From CAZYTX01 sp964650485 (lineage in GTDB: Bacteria > RBG-13-61-14 > DATKZS01), in NCBI GenBank assembly GCA_964650485.1, contig CAZYTX010000020.1, forward strand, positions 1-60,908: DNA of 60,908 nt, written 5' to 3'. The translations under genes and the position numbers were made by a program. This document shows, piece by piece, positions 17,353-25,845 of this stretch. Every line of letters begins with the position of its first letter. The stretch's first letter is position 1. The notes under the pieces were generated by a model that was not told where the DNA came from, did no database searches, and was given only the letters and a program-made list of their open reading frames with translations.

Positions 17353-17386
17353 TTTCCGCCCTCCTCCTTTATTGTTTACGGAATCT

Positions 17387-17414
17387 ATTATATCGGTTTA
17401 TGTTTTCCATACAA
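17387..17414 (-). promoter_or_regulatory. Sigma-70 promoter of the ilvC operon
   Basis: On the minus strand TTGTAT, a 16-base spacer and a perfect TATAAT lie about 35 bases before the ilvC ATG, with a GGAGGAGG ribosome site between. An 8-bp inverted repeat (TTTTCCAT at 17403-17410, ATGGAAAA at 17430-17437) overlaps its upstream edge and could be an operator shared with the divergent gene. Confidence 0.6.
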
Positions 17415-17454
17415 AACTTTATCAATAACATGGAAAAAGGATAAAGGAGGAGGC

Positions 17455-17874
17455 ATGGCAAAGCGCTGTTTTACTCTGGGGCTGGACTTCGGCGCCAACT
17501 CGGCGCGGTCCCTTATCGCTGACATAGGAACAGGAGAGGAGATTGCCACCGCGGTCGAGCCCTTTCCCTCGGGAGAGGACGGGGTGCTGCTGGATAAAAA
17601 GAACCAGGCCGTGGCCCCGGGGGCATGCATGATGGCAAGCGCCGCGGCAGGGAAAAACGCGGAAGGACATACATCGGTGCGCGCCGCTCAGAAGCACATG
17701 TCAGGGCTTAAACAAAGGGTGTTCAGGCCCGTGGCCCAAAACCGCGGGGTCTATGGTCAGCTATTCGCATTATACAGTGAGGTGCACGATGCCTTCGGCG
17801 CGATAAACAGGAAGGCGGACCTGGACCGGGTTATGAAAACCCTCCTGGACACAAAAGAGCGCATCGCAAAATAA
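17455..17874 (+). pseudogene. Internally deleted ribulokinase (FGGY/AraB type)
   Basis: The 139-residue frame is a splice of two ends of an L-ribulokinase-like protein. Residues 1-46 are the N-terminal ATP-binding start (TLGLDFGANSARSLIADIG, then EIATAVEPFPSGEDGVLLD). From about residue 52 it jumps to the C-terminal end (APGACMMASAAAGK, AAQKHM, YGQLFALYSEVHDAFG). Family members are about 550 residues, so some 400 residues of catalytic core are gone, in frame. AAAGGAGGAGGC precedes the ATG, so it may still be made. It can hardly be a kinase. It begins the hexuronate cluster. Confidence 0.75.
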
Positions 17875-17903
17875 TACAACAAAAACAAATTGTTATCATG
17901 CTT

Positions 17904-17918
17904 TGTTAATGTTTAACA
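17904..17918. promoter_or_regulatory. Palindrome TGTTAATGTTTAACA, possible operator
   Basis: Perfect 6-base arms around TGT, in the AT-rich 146-base gap before the SDR gene. Spacing and size suit a LacI- or GntR-family repressor, as is usual for sugar-acid clusters, but no regulator gene is in the window. Confidence 0.4.
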
Positions 17919-18020
17919 GCACATTTTTTGTACGGCTTGGCATGCAAATTTCCTTGCTTTTCAAGGATTATTAATTTAAAATGGCATTAATAATACTGAC
18001 GTGCTGCCAAAGAGCCAATA

Positions 18021-18866
18021 ATGCATACAACCACTCCTTCCTCATATCTAAGCGGACAGACAGCGGCAATAACCGGGGGCGCGGGCGATCTTTGCTCGTG
18101 CATGGCCGAGGCTCTTTGCGGGCTGGGCGTGAATACCGTTATCCTTGACGTGCAGGGCGACCGGGCCGATTCGGTGGCCAAGGGTCTGCGCCACAAGGGC
18201 GGCAACGCCCTGGGTATCGAGGCCGACGTTACCAGCCGTGCCCGGCTTGATTCCGCGTGCGAGGAGATCAGGGCCGAGTTCCAGGGACTCCACATCCTCA
18301 TAAACGGGGCCGGCGGAAACCGCCCCGGCGCCACCACCTCTGATGAGCGGAGCTTCTTCGATCTCCCGGCGGAGGCTTTGAGGCAGGTGTTCGATCTCAA
18401 CTGCATCGGCGCCATGCTCGCTTCCCAGGCCTTTGGAAAGCTAATCCTGGACACGGTGAAAAAGGACGAGTCCATGACCGGCAACATTATAAACATAAGC
18501 TCCATGAACGCCTTGCGGCCGCTCACGCGCATCCCGGCGTACTCCGCGGCCAAGGCCGCGGTGAGCAACTTCACCCAGTGGCTTGCCGTGCACCTGGCCC
18601 AGAACTACACTCCGCGCATCCGGGTGAACGCCATCGCCCCGGGCTTCTTTCTCACCAGCCAGAACCGGTTCCTGCTGCTCGACGAGAAAAGCGGGGACCT
18701 CACACCCCGTGGCAGGACCATCCTGGACCACTCTCCCTCCGGGGTCCTGGGCCGGGCACGGGACCTGGTAAGCACCCTGTTATGGCTCCTTGACCCGGAC
18801 AGCCACTTTATAAACGGCGCGGTCGTGCCCGTGGACGGCGGTTTCAACGCCTTTGCCGGGGTATGA
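18021..18866 (+). CDS. SDR oxidoreductase, probable fructuronate reductase (mannonate oxidoreductase, UxuB/YjmF type)
   Basis: A 281-residue short-chain dehydrogenase. INGAGGNRPGATTS, FFDLPAE and FDLNCIGAMLASQAFGK match the SDR-type D-mannonate oxidoreductases; catalytic Ser is in ISSMNA and Tyr/Lys in YSAAK (about 173-177). It would interconvert D-fructuronate and D-mannonate with NAD(H). The glycine loop reads TGGAGDLCS, lacking the usual third Gly, which may weaken or change cofactor binding. It is followed 19 bases later by the epimerase gene, which supports a uronate role. Confidence 0.75.
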   Translation: MHTTTPSSYLSGQTAAITGGAGDLCSCMAEALCGLGVNTVILDVQGDRADSVAKGLRHKGGNALGIEADVTSRARLDSACEEIRAEFQGLHILINGAGGNRPGATTSDERSFFDLPAEALRQVFDLNCIGAMLASQAFGKLILDTVKKDESMTGNIINISSMNALRPLTRIPAYSAAKAAVSNFTQWLAVHLAQNYTPRIRVNAIAPGFFLTSQNRFLLLDEKSGDLTPRGRTILDHSPSGVLGRARDLVSTLLWLLDPDSHFINGAVVPVDGGFNAFAGV

Positions 18867-18885
18867 ACCAGTGGAGGAGAAGAAG

Positions 18886-20361
18886 TTGCAGGCTAAGCAG
18901 AAAAGCTCAAAGCGAACCGACCTCCCGGCCTTCAAATCCGGCGCCAACTACCTGGGAAAAATCCACCACCCGGCCATCGGCATCAGGATACCGGAGTTAT
19001 TCATCCACGGGATAATGAGCTCGCTAAGCAAGCACAAGTGCGCATCCGGGCTCATGCTCAGCTTCGGACGCGAGACAGCCCCCGAGGGCATAATAGACGC
19101 CCCGCCCGGAAGGTACGAGATCACCCTGGGCCATACCGGGACATCCATAAAGAAGTACCTCACCACCGGCAACAGGCATGCAAGGCAGGCCGGGGCGCCC
19201 GTGGAGCTGGAGGCCGACCACCTCATCGTCACCGCGTCCTCGGCACAGGCGGTCAAGAGGATCGAGGGTGTGAAGACCCCGGTGCTGGTTGGCAAGGCCG
19301 CGCTGGAACAGTCCATGAAGTACAACGTCAACGCCATCGAGGAGGCCGTGGCCACCGGGGTGGTGCGGGCATTTACCACCGACACCTCGGACCTGTTCGA
19401 CAACGAGGTTGACAAGATGAGCGCCCAGAAGCTGGGCCGCATGTTCAAGGAGGTCTTCTCCGAAAAGGAACAGGACAGGATAATAAAGAAGTACGTGAAA
19501 AAGCACCGGCTCAAGGGGGCCGACGGAAAGCCTGTCCGCCTCGAGATCAAGAGGTCCAAGGTGGTGAGACTGGCGCTCAAGTACAGGCGCAGCATCGAGG
19601 TCAACCAGAGGCTGTTCAACGAGATCAACCAGAGGATGAAGCACCCGTTCGCTTTCGAGGTCTCCCTGGACGAGACTCCCAAGCCCACTCCTCCCGCGGA
19701 CCTGTTTATTTACCTGGGCGAGTGGGAGGACAGGGGGCTGCCGTGCGAATTCGTGGCCCCCAACATAGGCTTCCACAAGCGCGAGGACTACACCGGCAAC
19801 ATGGAGATGCTAAAGAACAGGGTGAGGGCCGCGCACGCCATTGCCGCCCGGTACAACGCGCTGCTGTCCATCCACTCCGGCTCCGGGAGCACGCCGTACT
19901 CCGGCAAGGGGGAGGGCGTGTACCAGGTCCTGCTCGAGGCCACCGGCAAGTGCCTCAAGTACAAGGTCTCGGGCGTGTACTACGAGCTTTTGATGGAGGC
20001 CCTGGCCGGCCACAAAAAGGGCACCGACGCCAGGATACTCTACGAGCTCATCCACGCCGAGGTCATAAGCTTCCTGCGAGGTCAGATTCAGCAAAGGGGG
20101 CCGCTCTACTCCAGGCTGCTGGCAAAGCAGATGGACGTATACGACTCGGCCAGGCAGGAGTTCGACCCCCGGGCCGACGCCTTCAGGCATAACTCCTTCC
20201 TCGCCCTCAACTTCAGGGACCAGAAAGGAAGGAGATACTTCCGCGAGCGCATAATAAGGCTCTACCTCGAAGACCAGAAGCTGAAAAAACACCTCGACCA
20301 GGAGATCGAGGCCCTCACCACAAGGCTCATCGAAGGGCTCCAGTTCGCGCATAACTACTGA
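18886..20361 (+). CDS. UxaE-like tagaturonate epimerase family protein
   Basis: About 491 residues resembling the UxaE family (tagaturonate to fructuronate epimerase, known from Thermotoga). Conserved-looking blocks include GKIHHPAIGIRIPELF, SLDETPKPTPPADLFIYL, LPCEFVAPNIGFHKREDY and LSIHSGSGSTPYSGKG, all rich in potential metal-binding His/Asp/Glu. With the upstream SDR it would route galacturonate-derived tagaturonate to mannonate. The TTG at 18886 is preferred for its GGAGGAG six bases upstream; the frame is open back to 18853. The assignment rests on motif memory and context, not alignment. Confidence 0.7.
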   Translation: MQAKQKSSKRTDLPAFKSGANYLGKIHHPAIGIRIPELFIHGIMSSLSKHKCASGLMLSFGRETAPEGIIDAPPGRYEITLGHTGTSIKKYLTTGNRHARQAGAPVELEADHLIVTASSAQAVKRIEGVKTPVLVGKAALEQSMKYNVNAIEEAVATGVVRAFTTDTSDLFDNEVDKMSAQKLGRMFKEVFSEKEQDRIIKKYVKKHRLKGADGKPVRLEIKRSKVVRLALKYRRSIEVNQRLFNEINQRMKHPFAFEVSLDETPKPTPPADLFIYLGEWEDRGLPCEFVAPNIGFHKREDYTGNMEMLKNRVRAAHAIAARYNALLSIHSGSGSTPYSGKGEGVYQVLLEATGKCLKYKVSGVYYELLMEALAGHKKGTDARILYELIHAEVISFLRGQIQQRGPLYSRLLAKQMDVYDSARQEFDPRADAFRHNSFLALNFRDQKGRRYFRERIIRLYLEDQKLKKHLDQEIEALTTRLIEGLQFAHNY

Positions 20362-20432
20362 AAATTCTTGACAAATTAAAAAATAGTGTCTGATTAATCA
20401 TCTTTTAATCCCTGAAAAAGGAGGATGGAAGA

Positions 20433-20504
20433 ATGAAAGAGGAGGTATGGAAAGTCGGCGTATTGGCGTTTGTAATGGCCCTGAGCTTGGGGCTGGTCTT
20501 TTGA
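20433..20504 (+). CDS. Possible 23-aa membrane peptide
   Basis: A short frame MKEEVWKVGVLAFVMALSLG (then LVF) has AAAGGAGGA eight bases before its ATG and one hydrophobic helix. It ends 52 bases before the acyl-CoA ligase. It could be a translated small membrane protein or a leader. There is no homologue I recognise. Confidence 0.35.
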   Translation: MKEEVWKVGVLAFVMALSLGLVF

Positions 20505-20556
20505 TGCTCGGGTATACTTTTATAAACGAGTCATAAGAAAAGGAGGTCAGAACAAG

Positions 20557-22152
20557 ATGGCCGGCACGGGATTCAACGTAAACCTGTTCAACCTTCTGGG
20601 CAAGAAGGACATTGATCCGGAAAAGCAGGCCTTCACCTTTGTGAACAGCGACGGGAGCGACGAGAGGCTCACCTACAGGGACATCTTCGAGAACTCGAAC
20701 CGGGTGGCCCACATCCTGAAAGACAACGGCGTGCAAAAGGGCGACACCTTCATTTTGCTCATGAGGAACCACCCCGAGTTCCTCTACGCCCTGGCCGCGG
20801 CGTCCACCATTGGCGCGGTTGCAGTTCCCGTGGACCCCAGGTTCAAGGGAGGCAAGCTCGAGTTCATCATAAACGACTCCAGGGCCAAGGCCGCGCTTAT
20901 CATGGACGAGTTCCTGGAGACCATGAACGAGGTCATGCCCGGCCTGAAGGACATGAAGATCATGGGGGTGGGGTACAAGAAACACCACGATGTCCCCGTA
21001 AGCAGGGACTACCCCGTTCTCGAAGACCTCATGGCCGAGGCCTCTTCCGACCCGCCGGACGGCTTTATCGAGAACGACGCATCAATACCGTGCCAGATCA
21101 TCTTCACCTCCGGGACCACGGGCGACCCCAAGGGTGTGGTGCTGAAAGCTGACCGGTTCTGGATCTACGGGCTCATGGGCCAGATAGTGTGGGACTACCA
21201 GGAGGACGACGTGCCCTACACCGGGCTGAGCCTCACCCACGGCAACGCCCAGGCGGTCACCGTGTTCCCCTCGATCTTCAAGGAGATACCCGCGGTGCTG
21301 AGCGAGAGGTTCACCAAGAGCAGGATATGGGACATATGCAGGAAGTACGGGTGCACCACCTTCTCGCTCCTGGGCGGCATGATGTCGGGCATATACAACG
21401 AGCCGCCCAGGCCGGACGACGCTGACAACCCTGTGCGCAAGGTCATAAGCGCGGGCACGCCCCGGGCCATCTGGGAGGACTTCGAAAAGCGCTTCAACGT
21501 TAGGGTCCACGAGTGGTACGGCGCGGTGGAAGGGGGGCTGGCCCACAACCCTCCGGGCCTGGCGCCGGTGGGCTCTTTCGGCAAGCCCATCGAGATGATC
21601 ATGGAGATGAAGGTGGTTGACGAGAACGACAACGAATGCCCGCCCCGCGTGCCGGGCGAGCTCATCTCCAGGATGAAGCAGGGCAAGACCGAGGTCGAGT
21701 ACCTGGGCAAGGAGAAGGAGTCCGCGGAGAAGACCCGCGGGGGGTGGCTGCGCTCGGGCGACGTATGCCATACTGACGAGGATGGAAACTTCTACTTCGA
21801 CTATCGCAAGGGGAGCGAGCTCCGCCGGCACGGGGACTTCATCCAGCCCGACTACGTGGAGAAGGTGGTGGGCGAGCACCCGGACGTGTCCGAGGTGTGC
21901 GTGTACGGCATACCCGCTAAGACGGGCGCGCCCGGCGAGAGCGACCTGGTGGTTGCGGTGAGCCTGTTCCCCGGAGTCGAGCTTGACCTCGACTCAATAA
22001 AAGACGCCTGCAAGAAGCAGCTCGAGCCCAACTCCATACCCTCGTACGTACAGGTGGTGGGCGAGATGCCAAAGTCGTCCTCGGAAAAGATCATGGCCCG
22101 GGAGCTGAAAGACTCCTTCAGCCCGGAGGCGAAAAACGTGTTCCCGCTCTAA
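20557..22152 (+). CDS. AMP-dependent acyl-CoA synthetase/ligase
   Basis: A 531-residue ANL-superfamily ligase making acyl-CoA from a carboxylic acid with ATP and CoA. The P-loop-like IIFTSGTTGDPKGVVLK is near 181, EWYGAVEGG near 322, and the RSGDVCHTDEDGNFYFDYRK hinge block near 400. The late lysine segment SSSEKIMARELK is near 510. Overall layout resembles the carnitine/crotonobetaine-CoA ligase branch more than long-chain FadD, but the substrate cannot be read from sequence. AAAGGAGG precedes the ATG. It stands alone on the plus strand, converging on a TPR gene 20 bases away. Confidence 0.88.
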   Translation: MAGTGFNVNLFNLLGKKDIDPEKQAFTFVNSDGSDERLTYRDIFENSNRVAHILKDNGVQKGDTFILLMRNHPEFLYALAAASTIGAVAVPVDPRFKGGKLEFIINDSRAKAALIMDEFLETMNEVMPGLKDMKIMGVGYKKHHDVPVSRDYPVLEDLMAEASSDPPDGFIENDASIPCQIIFTSGTTGDPKGVVLKADRFWIYGLMGQIVWDYQEDDVPYTGLSLTHGNAQAVTVFPSIFKEIPAVLSERFTKSRIWDICRKYGCTTFSLLGGMMSGIYNEPPRPDDADNPVRKVISAGTPRAIWEDFEKRFNVRVHEWYGAVEGGLAHNPPGLAPVGSFGKPIEMIMEMKVVDENDNECPPRVPGELISRMKQGKTEVEYLGKEKESAEKTRGGWLRSGDVCHTDEDGNFYFDYRKGSELRRHGDFIQPDYVEKVVGEHPDVSEVCVYGIPAKTGAPGESDLVVAVSLFPGVELDLDSIKDACKKQLEPNSIPSYVQVVGEMPKSSSEKIMARELKDSFSPEAKNVFPL

Positions 22153-22171
22153 GGCGAACGCCAGGGAAGGC

Positions 22172-23077
22172 TCATTCCTCCTTGAATGCCTTTTCCGAGA
22201 CCTCCTCCTGCTGCACCCTGGAGTAGCCGCATGCAAGGGAGGGGTCTTCCAAAAGCCTCTTTGCGTCCTGCTGGTCAATCCTGTCCAGCTTGGTTTCAGC
22301 CGGCATTTCCACGACCTTTCTCAAGTACTCTTTGCCCTCCTCGATGTCCTTTGGCTGGTCCTCCCTCTGTCCCCTGCAGAGCAGGGACACGCCCAGCTCC
22401 TTTGTGTACTCCAGGTTGTTTGGGTACATCTCCACCGCGGTCCTGGCGTGCTTTACCGACTTGTCCATGTCGCCCCTGGTGCCCATGAGCAGTCCCACGA
22501 AAAAGGAGTCCGGTATCTTCCTGTAGAACTGCCCCAGCGCGAAGTGGGCCGAGGATATGGTGTCGGAGTCGTCCTCCTTGTAGTGGTAGTTCTTCGAGCT
22601 TGCGGACTCGAGGTAATACTTCTCGATCTTCTTGGCTAAAGATCGGTCGGTGAGCAGGGTGGCTGCTATCCCCTTTGTCTGGGCCTGCTGGCTGATTCCC
22701 ACGGCCATCCAGAAGGTGTTGTCCGCGAGGTCCGGGTCCTTGTCGTAGCCCTTCCTGGCCCACGCTTCGGCTTTTTCGTACATTTCGAGCTTCTTGTTCT
22801 TGTTCTCCTCGATGTCTATGCGCTCGCCCATGTTGTAGTAGTTCTGGCCGATCTTCCAGTACACGTCCGGGTGGTCGGGGTACTTTTCCGCCACCTCCAT
22901 TAGGACCTCGTTGGACTCCTCGTACTTCTCCTGGTCCTCGAGCCTGTCGGCCTTTGCGATCATCTCCCTGGCGCTATTCTCCTGGGACCAGGCAAAGGTG
23001 GACGCCAGGCCCAGCACCATGGCCATCATAAATACCGCGGCCACTCCTCTCAACGCCCTTCTCTTCAACTCTTCCAT
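22172..23077 (-). CDS. Exported TPR-like protein
   Basis: A 301-residue protein with a twin-basic start and signal peptide (about residues 10-31, VAAVFMMAMVLGLASTFAWS). It is then helical with TPR-like units: ADRLEDQEKYEESNEVLMEV, HPDVYWKIGQNYYNMG, AEAWARKGYDKDPDLADNTF and ARTAVEMYPNNLEYTKELG. It ends with a Glu-rich tail. It lies downstream of the GT4 gene on the same strand. Likely periplasmic; partners unknown. The middle SSKNYHYKEDDSDTISSAHF is seen in no family I can name. Confidence 0.75.
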   Translation of the reverse strand: MEELKRRALRGVAAVFMMAMVLGLASTFAWSQENSAREMIAKADRLEDQEKYEESNEVLMEVAEKYPDHPDVYWKIGQNYYNMGERIDIEENKNKKLEMYEKAEAWARKGYDKDPDLADNTFWMAVGISQQAQTKGIAATLLTDRSLAKKIEKYYLESASSKNYHYKEDDSDTISSAHFALGQFYRKIPDSFFVGLLMGTRGDMDKSVKHARTAVEMYPNNLEYTKELGVSLLCRGQREDQPKDIEEGKEYLRKVVEMPAETKLDRIDQQDAKRLLEDPSLACGYSRVQQEEVSEKAFKEE

Positions 23078-23150
23078 GATAAATCCTCCTTATAATCGAG
23101 TTTTATCCACATCTAATAATACTTTTACCTCGCGAGGAAAACAAGGACAA

Positions 23151-24374
23151 TCAGGGAATCATCTCCTTTATGTCCTCGATCAGTCGGCCCATGGTCCGGG
23201 TGGCCTTCGGGTCCGGGTGTCTGCCCTTTAAGAGCAGCTCGTTGTAAAGCCTCTGGTAGGTCGCTCCGATGGCCTGGTGCGAGAATGCCTCGGTGTCGAA
23301 CGGGTCGCAGAACCTCTCCCTGTCTTTCATGATCTCCTCCACCGCGTCCGTGAACTCGACTGGATCGGGCTTTGCAAACAGCCCGTTTTGGTCGTGCTTT
23401 ACCGCGGCCCTTGCCGCCATGGAGTCCGCGGCCACCACCGGCAGACCGGCCGCCCCGGCCTCGTATAGCACTATTCCCTGTGTGTCCGAGAGCGAGGGGA
23501 ACAGGAACACGTCCCCCAAAAAGTATGCCGCGGCCAAAGTTTCCTGGTCAAGGAACCCTGCCCAGACGACCCTGTCGGACAGGCCCATGTCACTGGTCTT
23601 TTCCTGGAGCGCTCCGATCTCCGGCCCGCCGCCTATGTAGAGCAGGGCATAGTCGTGTCCTCTTTTCAAGAGCTCGGAGAGGACTTCCAGACAAAGCCCT
23701 GCGTTCTTCTCCTTGCTGATCCTGCCAACGTACAAGAGCACGCCCTCGTATCTCTCAAGGTCGTAGCTCTTCCGGAGCCCCTCGACCTGCTCCGGGGTCA
23801 CCCTCTTGAACCTGGAGAAGTCTATGCCAGTGGGAACGGTCTCCACCCGGGTCTCGACACCTATGGAGACCAGGTACTCCTTGATCGGCTCGGTGGGTGC
23901 CACCACCAGGTCGCAGCGGTTGGCGTAGCGGATCACGTACTCGCGCACCGCCTTCCTCACCGCGTCCGTGTCCATCATGAAGTAGTGGGTGAAGAACTCG
24001 TACAGGGTATGGAATGTATACACCAGGGGCAGCCTGAACTGGTCGGCCATGTCCAGGGCGGCCTTTCCCAGAAGGAAGGGGTGGTGGCTGTGTATGATGT
24101 CCGGCTGCCAGTTTTGTATGAGCTCCTGTATGGCGCCGACCTCGAACGTGGAGAAGGGGAAGCTGATCTTCCTGGTCCTCATGTAAAAGGACTTCACCCT
24201 GAATACCTCGACCCCCTTGACTCTGCGGCCGTAACCGTAATCAGGGGCCACCACCAGGGTGTCCATGCCCTTTTTCTTGAGCGCAGCGTCAAGGAAATTC
24301 ACCGCCACCGAGACCCCGGAGAGCCTGGGGAAGAAGTTATTGGTGAAAAGGGCGACCTTTTTATTGTCCGGCAT
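23151..24374 (-). CDS. GT4 family glycosyltransferase
   Basis: A 407-residue GT-B fold enzyme. The N-terminal domain carries FTNNFFPRLSGVSVAVNFL, the acceptor half; the C-terminal donor half has LLYVGRISKEKN (about 216) and the EX7E-type FLFPSLSDTQGIVLYEAGAA at about 300. It resembles the diacylglycerol/phosphatidylinositol glycosyltransferases (PimB/MgtA-like), which would suit glycolipid synthesis, but donor and acceptor are unproven. GGGGGAG precedes the ATG. TIR element B lies between it and the kinase gene upstream. Confidence 0.88.
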   Translation of the reverse strand: MPDNKKVALFTNNFFPRLSGVSVAVNFLDAALKKKGMDTLVVAPDYGYGRRVKGVEVFRVKSFYMRTRKISFPFSTFEVGAIQELIQNWQPDIIHSHHPFLLGKAALDMADQFRLPLVYTFHTLYEFFTHYFMMDTDAVRKAVREYVIRYANRCDLVVAPTEPIKEYLVSIGVETRVETVPTGIDFSRFKRVTPEQVEGLRKSYDLERYEGVLLYVGRISKEKNAGLCLEVLSELLKRGHDYALLYIGGGPEIGALQEKTSDMGLSDRVVWAGFLDQETLAAAYFLGDVFLFPSLSDTQGIVLYEAGAAGLPVVAADSMAARAAVKHDQNGLFAKPDPVEFTDAVEEIMKDRERFCDPFDTEAFSHQAIGATYQRLYNELLLKGRHPDPKATRTMGRLIEDIKEMIP

Positions 24375-24391
24375 GTGCTCCCCCGCTGCTG

Positions 24392-24562
24392 CTCAAAATA
24401 GATGACATAAACAAAGAATGTTATCGCACAGAGACACAGAGACACAAAGAATACAGAGCTTAGAAAATTTATCCTCTTTTAGCCGTTTGTTTCAGGCAAG
24501 TAAAAACTCATGGGATTTATTTCTTTTGCTCGGTGCCCTCTGTGCCTCTGTGCGAAATAATG
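24392..24562. repeat. TIR element B (CACAGAG-type), overlapping the kinase 3' end
   Basis: The left edge CTCAAAATAGATGACATAA matches the family end; ATCGCACAGAGACACAGAG and the inverse CTCTGTGCCTCTGTGCGA form the arms. The right-hand TIR is missing or decayed. The right arm is translated: it supplies the last residues and the stop of the kinase gene. Confidence 0.75.
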
Positions 24563-25845
24563 CCTTCCGCTTTGTCCCGGACCCATTGCATGACCCGCTC
24601 CACTTGTGACGGCTCTGCGGACGGCTTTTCTTCCAACAATGGATTGTACCGCATGAAAACCACCACCGCTACAAGGGTCGCGAGAAGCACCAGCACCGCC
24701 CTCCACAGCCACCTTACAATGGCCCTCCCTATTTCCGCTTGCTCCCCGGCCTCTTCTTTCTCAACAGGGGCCTTTTTTGACTTTTCAGGCCTGGACCTGG
24801 CAGCGGCCTTCTCTTCGGGCGCCTTTTCTTTTGCGCTCCTCGCGGCTTTATCTTTGGCCGGGGACCTTGCTGAGCGGTCCCTGGCTTTTTCTTTTGGCTC
24901 CGCGGGCATATCTTTTACCTGGACCTCGTCCCCGGTGCTGAGCACTGCGGTGCGTTCAGCCTCCATGACCCCGCTCACCCACGCTCCCAGCTCCTTCTTG
25001 TCGTCCTCCCTGCTCTTGGAGCGTATGAACCTGTCGAGCTCTCCTGCCAGGTCCTCCGCTGTCTGCGGCCTCTTCAGCGGGTCCTTTTTCAGGCACTGGT
25101 GCACTATCTTCTGCAGCCTGCCCGGCACCTGCGGGTTTATGGTCCTTACCTTCTTCTCCTTTTCCGTGCGTATGGCCTTTGACAGCGAGGTGTCGCTGTC
25201 CGCGCGGAACGGCTTTTCCCCGGTGAGCGCCTCGTAGATTACCACCCCCAGGGAGAAGAGGTCGGCGGCTGGCGACACCTTCTCTCCCAGGAACTGCTCG
25301 GGGGCCATGTAGCTGGGCGTTCCCATGAGCGCGCCGGTGCTTGTAAGGTCCGAGTCCGCCTCCCTGACTATGCCGAAGTCCATGAGCTTGACCTCGCCCC
25401 CGGTCGATAGCATCACGTTGCCCGGCTTTACGTCCCTGTGTATCAGTCCTTTCGAGTGGGCGAAGGCAAGGGCCCTTGCGATCTCCCTTCCGATGATGGC
25501 CGCGATCCCGGGATTGATCCGGTCCGACTTTGCGATCAGGGACTTGAGGTCCTGGCCCTCCACGTACTCCATGACGATGAAGAGCCCGGACTTCTTCTGC
25601 TCCCCGAAGTTGTAAACCTGGACGATGTTCTCGTGCACCAGGGAGGCTGCGGTGCGGGCTTCCCTCTTGAACCTCTCCACCATCTCGGGGCTTGCGGCTA
25701 TTGCCGGCTTGATCTCCTTTATGGCCACCACCCTGCCCAGGGAGTTCTGCACGGCCTTGTACACCTGCGCCATTCCTCCCTTGCCGATATCTTCAAGTAT
25801 CTGGTAGGTGTCCTGGATTGATTTCTTCTGGGGGATGGGTGTCAT
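24517..25845 (-). CDS. Membrane-anchored Ser/Thr protein kinase (Hanks/PknB type)
   Basis: A 442-residue protein. The kinase domain (about 12-275) has the glycine loop GKGGMAQVYKA, the VAIKE lysine, catalytic HRDVKPGNVML and DFG in LMDFGIVRE, then TPSYMAPEQF. A charged Lys/Glu/Ala linker (about 320-385) leads to one membrane helix (WRAVLVLLATLVAVVVFM, about 390). The short outer end finishes IISHRGTEGTEQKK, translated from repeat element B, so the native C-terminus was replaced. It overlaps the PP2C gene by 4 bases. Targets are unknown. Confidence 0.93.
   Translation of the reverse strand: MTPIPQKKSIQDTYQILEDIGKGGMAQVYKAVQNSLGRVVAIKEIKPAIAASPEMVERFKREARTAASLVHENIVQVYNFGEQKKSGLFIVMEYVEGQDLKSLIAKSDRINPGIAAIIGREIARALAFAHSKGLIHRDVKPGNVMLSTGGEVKLMDFGIVREADSDLTSTGALMGTPSYMAPEQFLGEKVSPAADLFSLGVVIYEALTGEKPFRADSDTSLSKAIRTEKEKKVRTINPQVPGRLQKIVHQCLKKDPLKRPQTAEDLAGELDRFIRSKSREDDKKELGAWVSGVMEAERTAVLSTGDEVQVKDMPAEPKEKARDRSARSPAKDKAARSAKEKAPEEKAAARSRPEKSKKAPVEKEEAGEQAEIGRAIVRWLWRAVLVLLATLVAVVVFMRYNPLLEEKPSAEPSQVERVMQWVRDKAEGIISHRGTEGTEQKK

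Noticed and set aside
17936..17965. Sigma-54-like TGGCATG...TTGCT before the SDR gene
   Set aside because: The GG-to-GC spacing is about 5 bases too long for a -24/-12 promoter.
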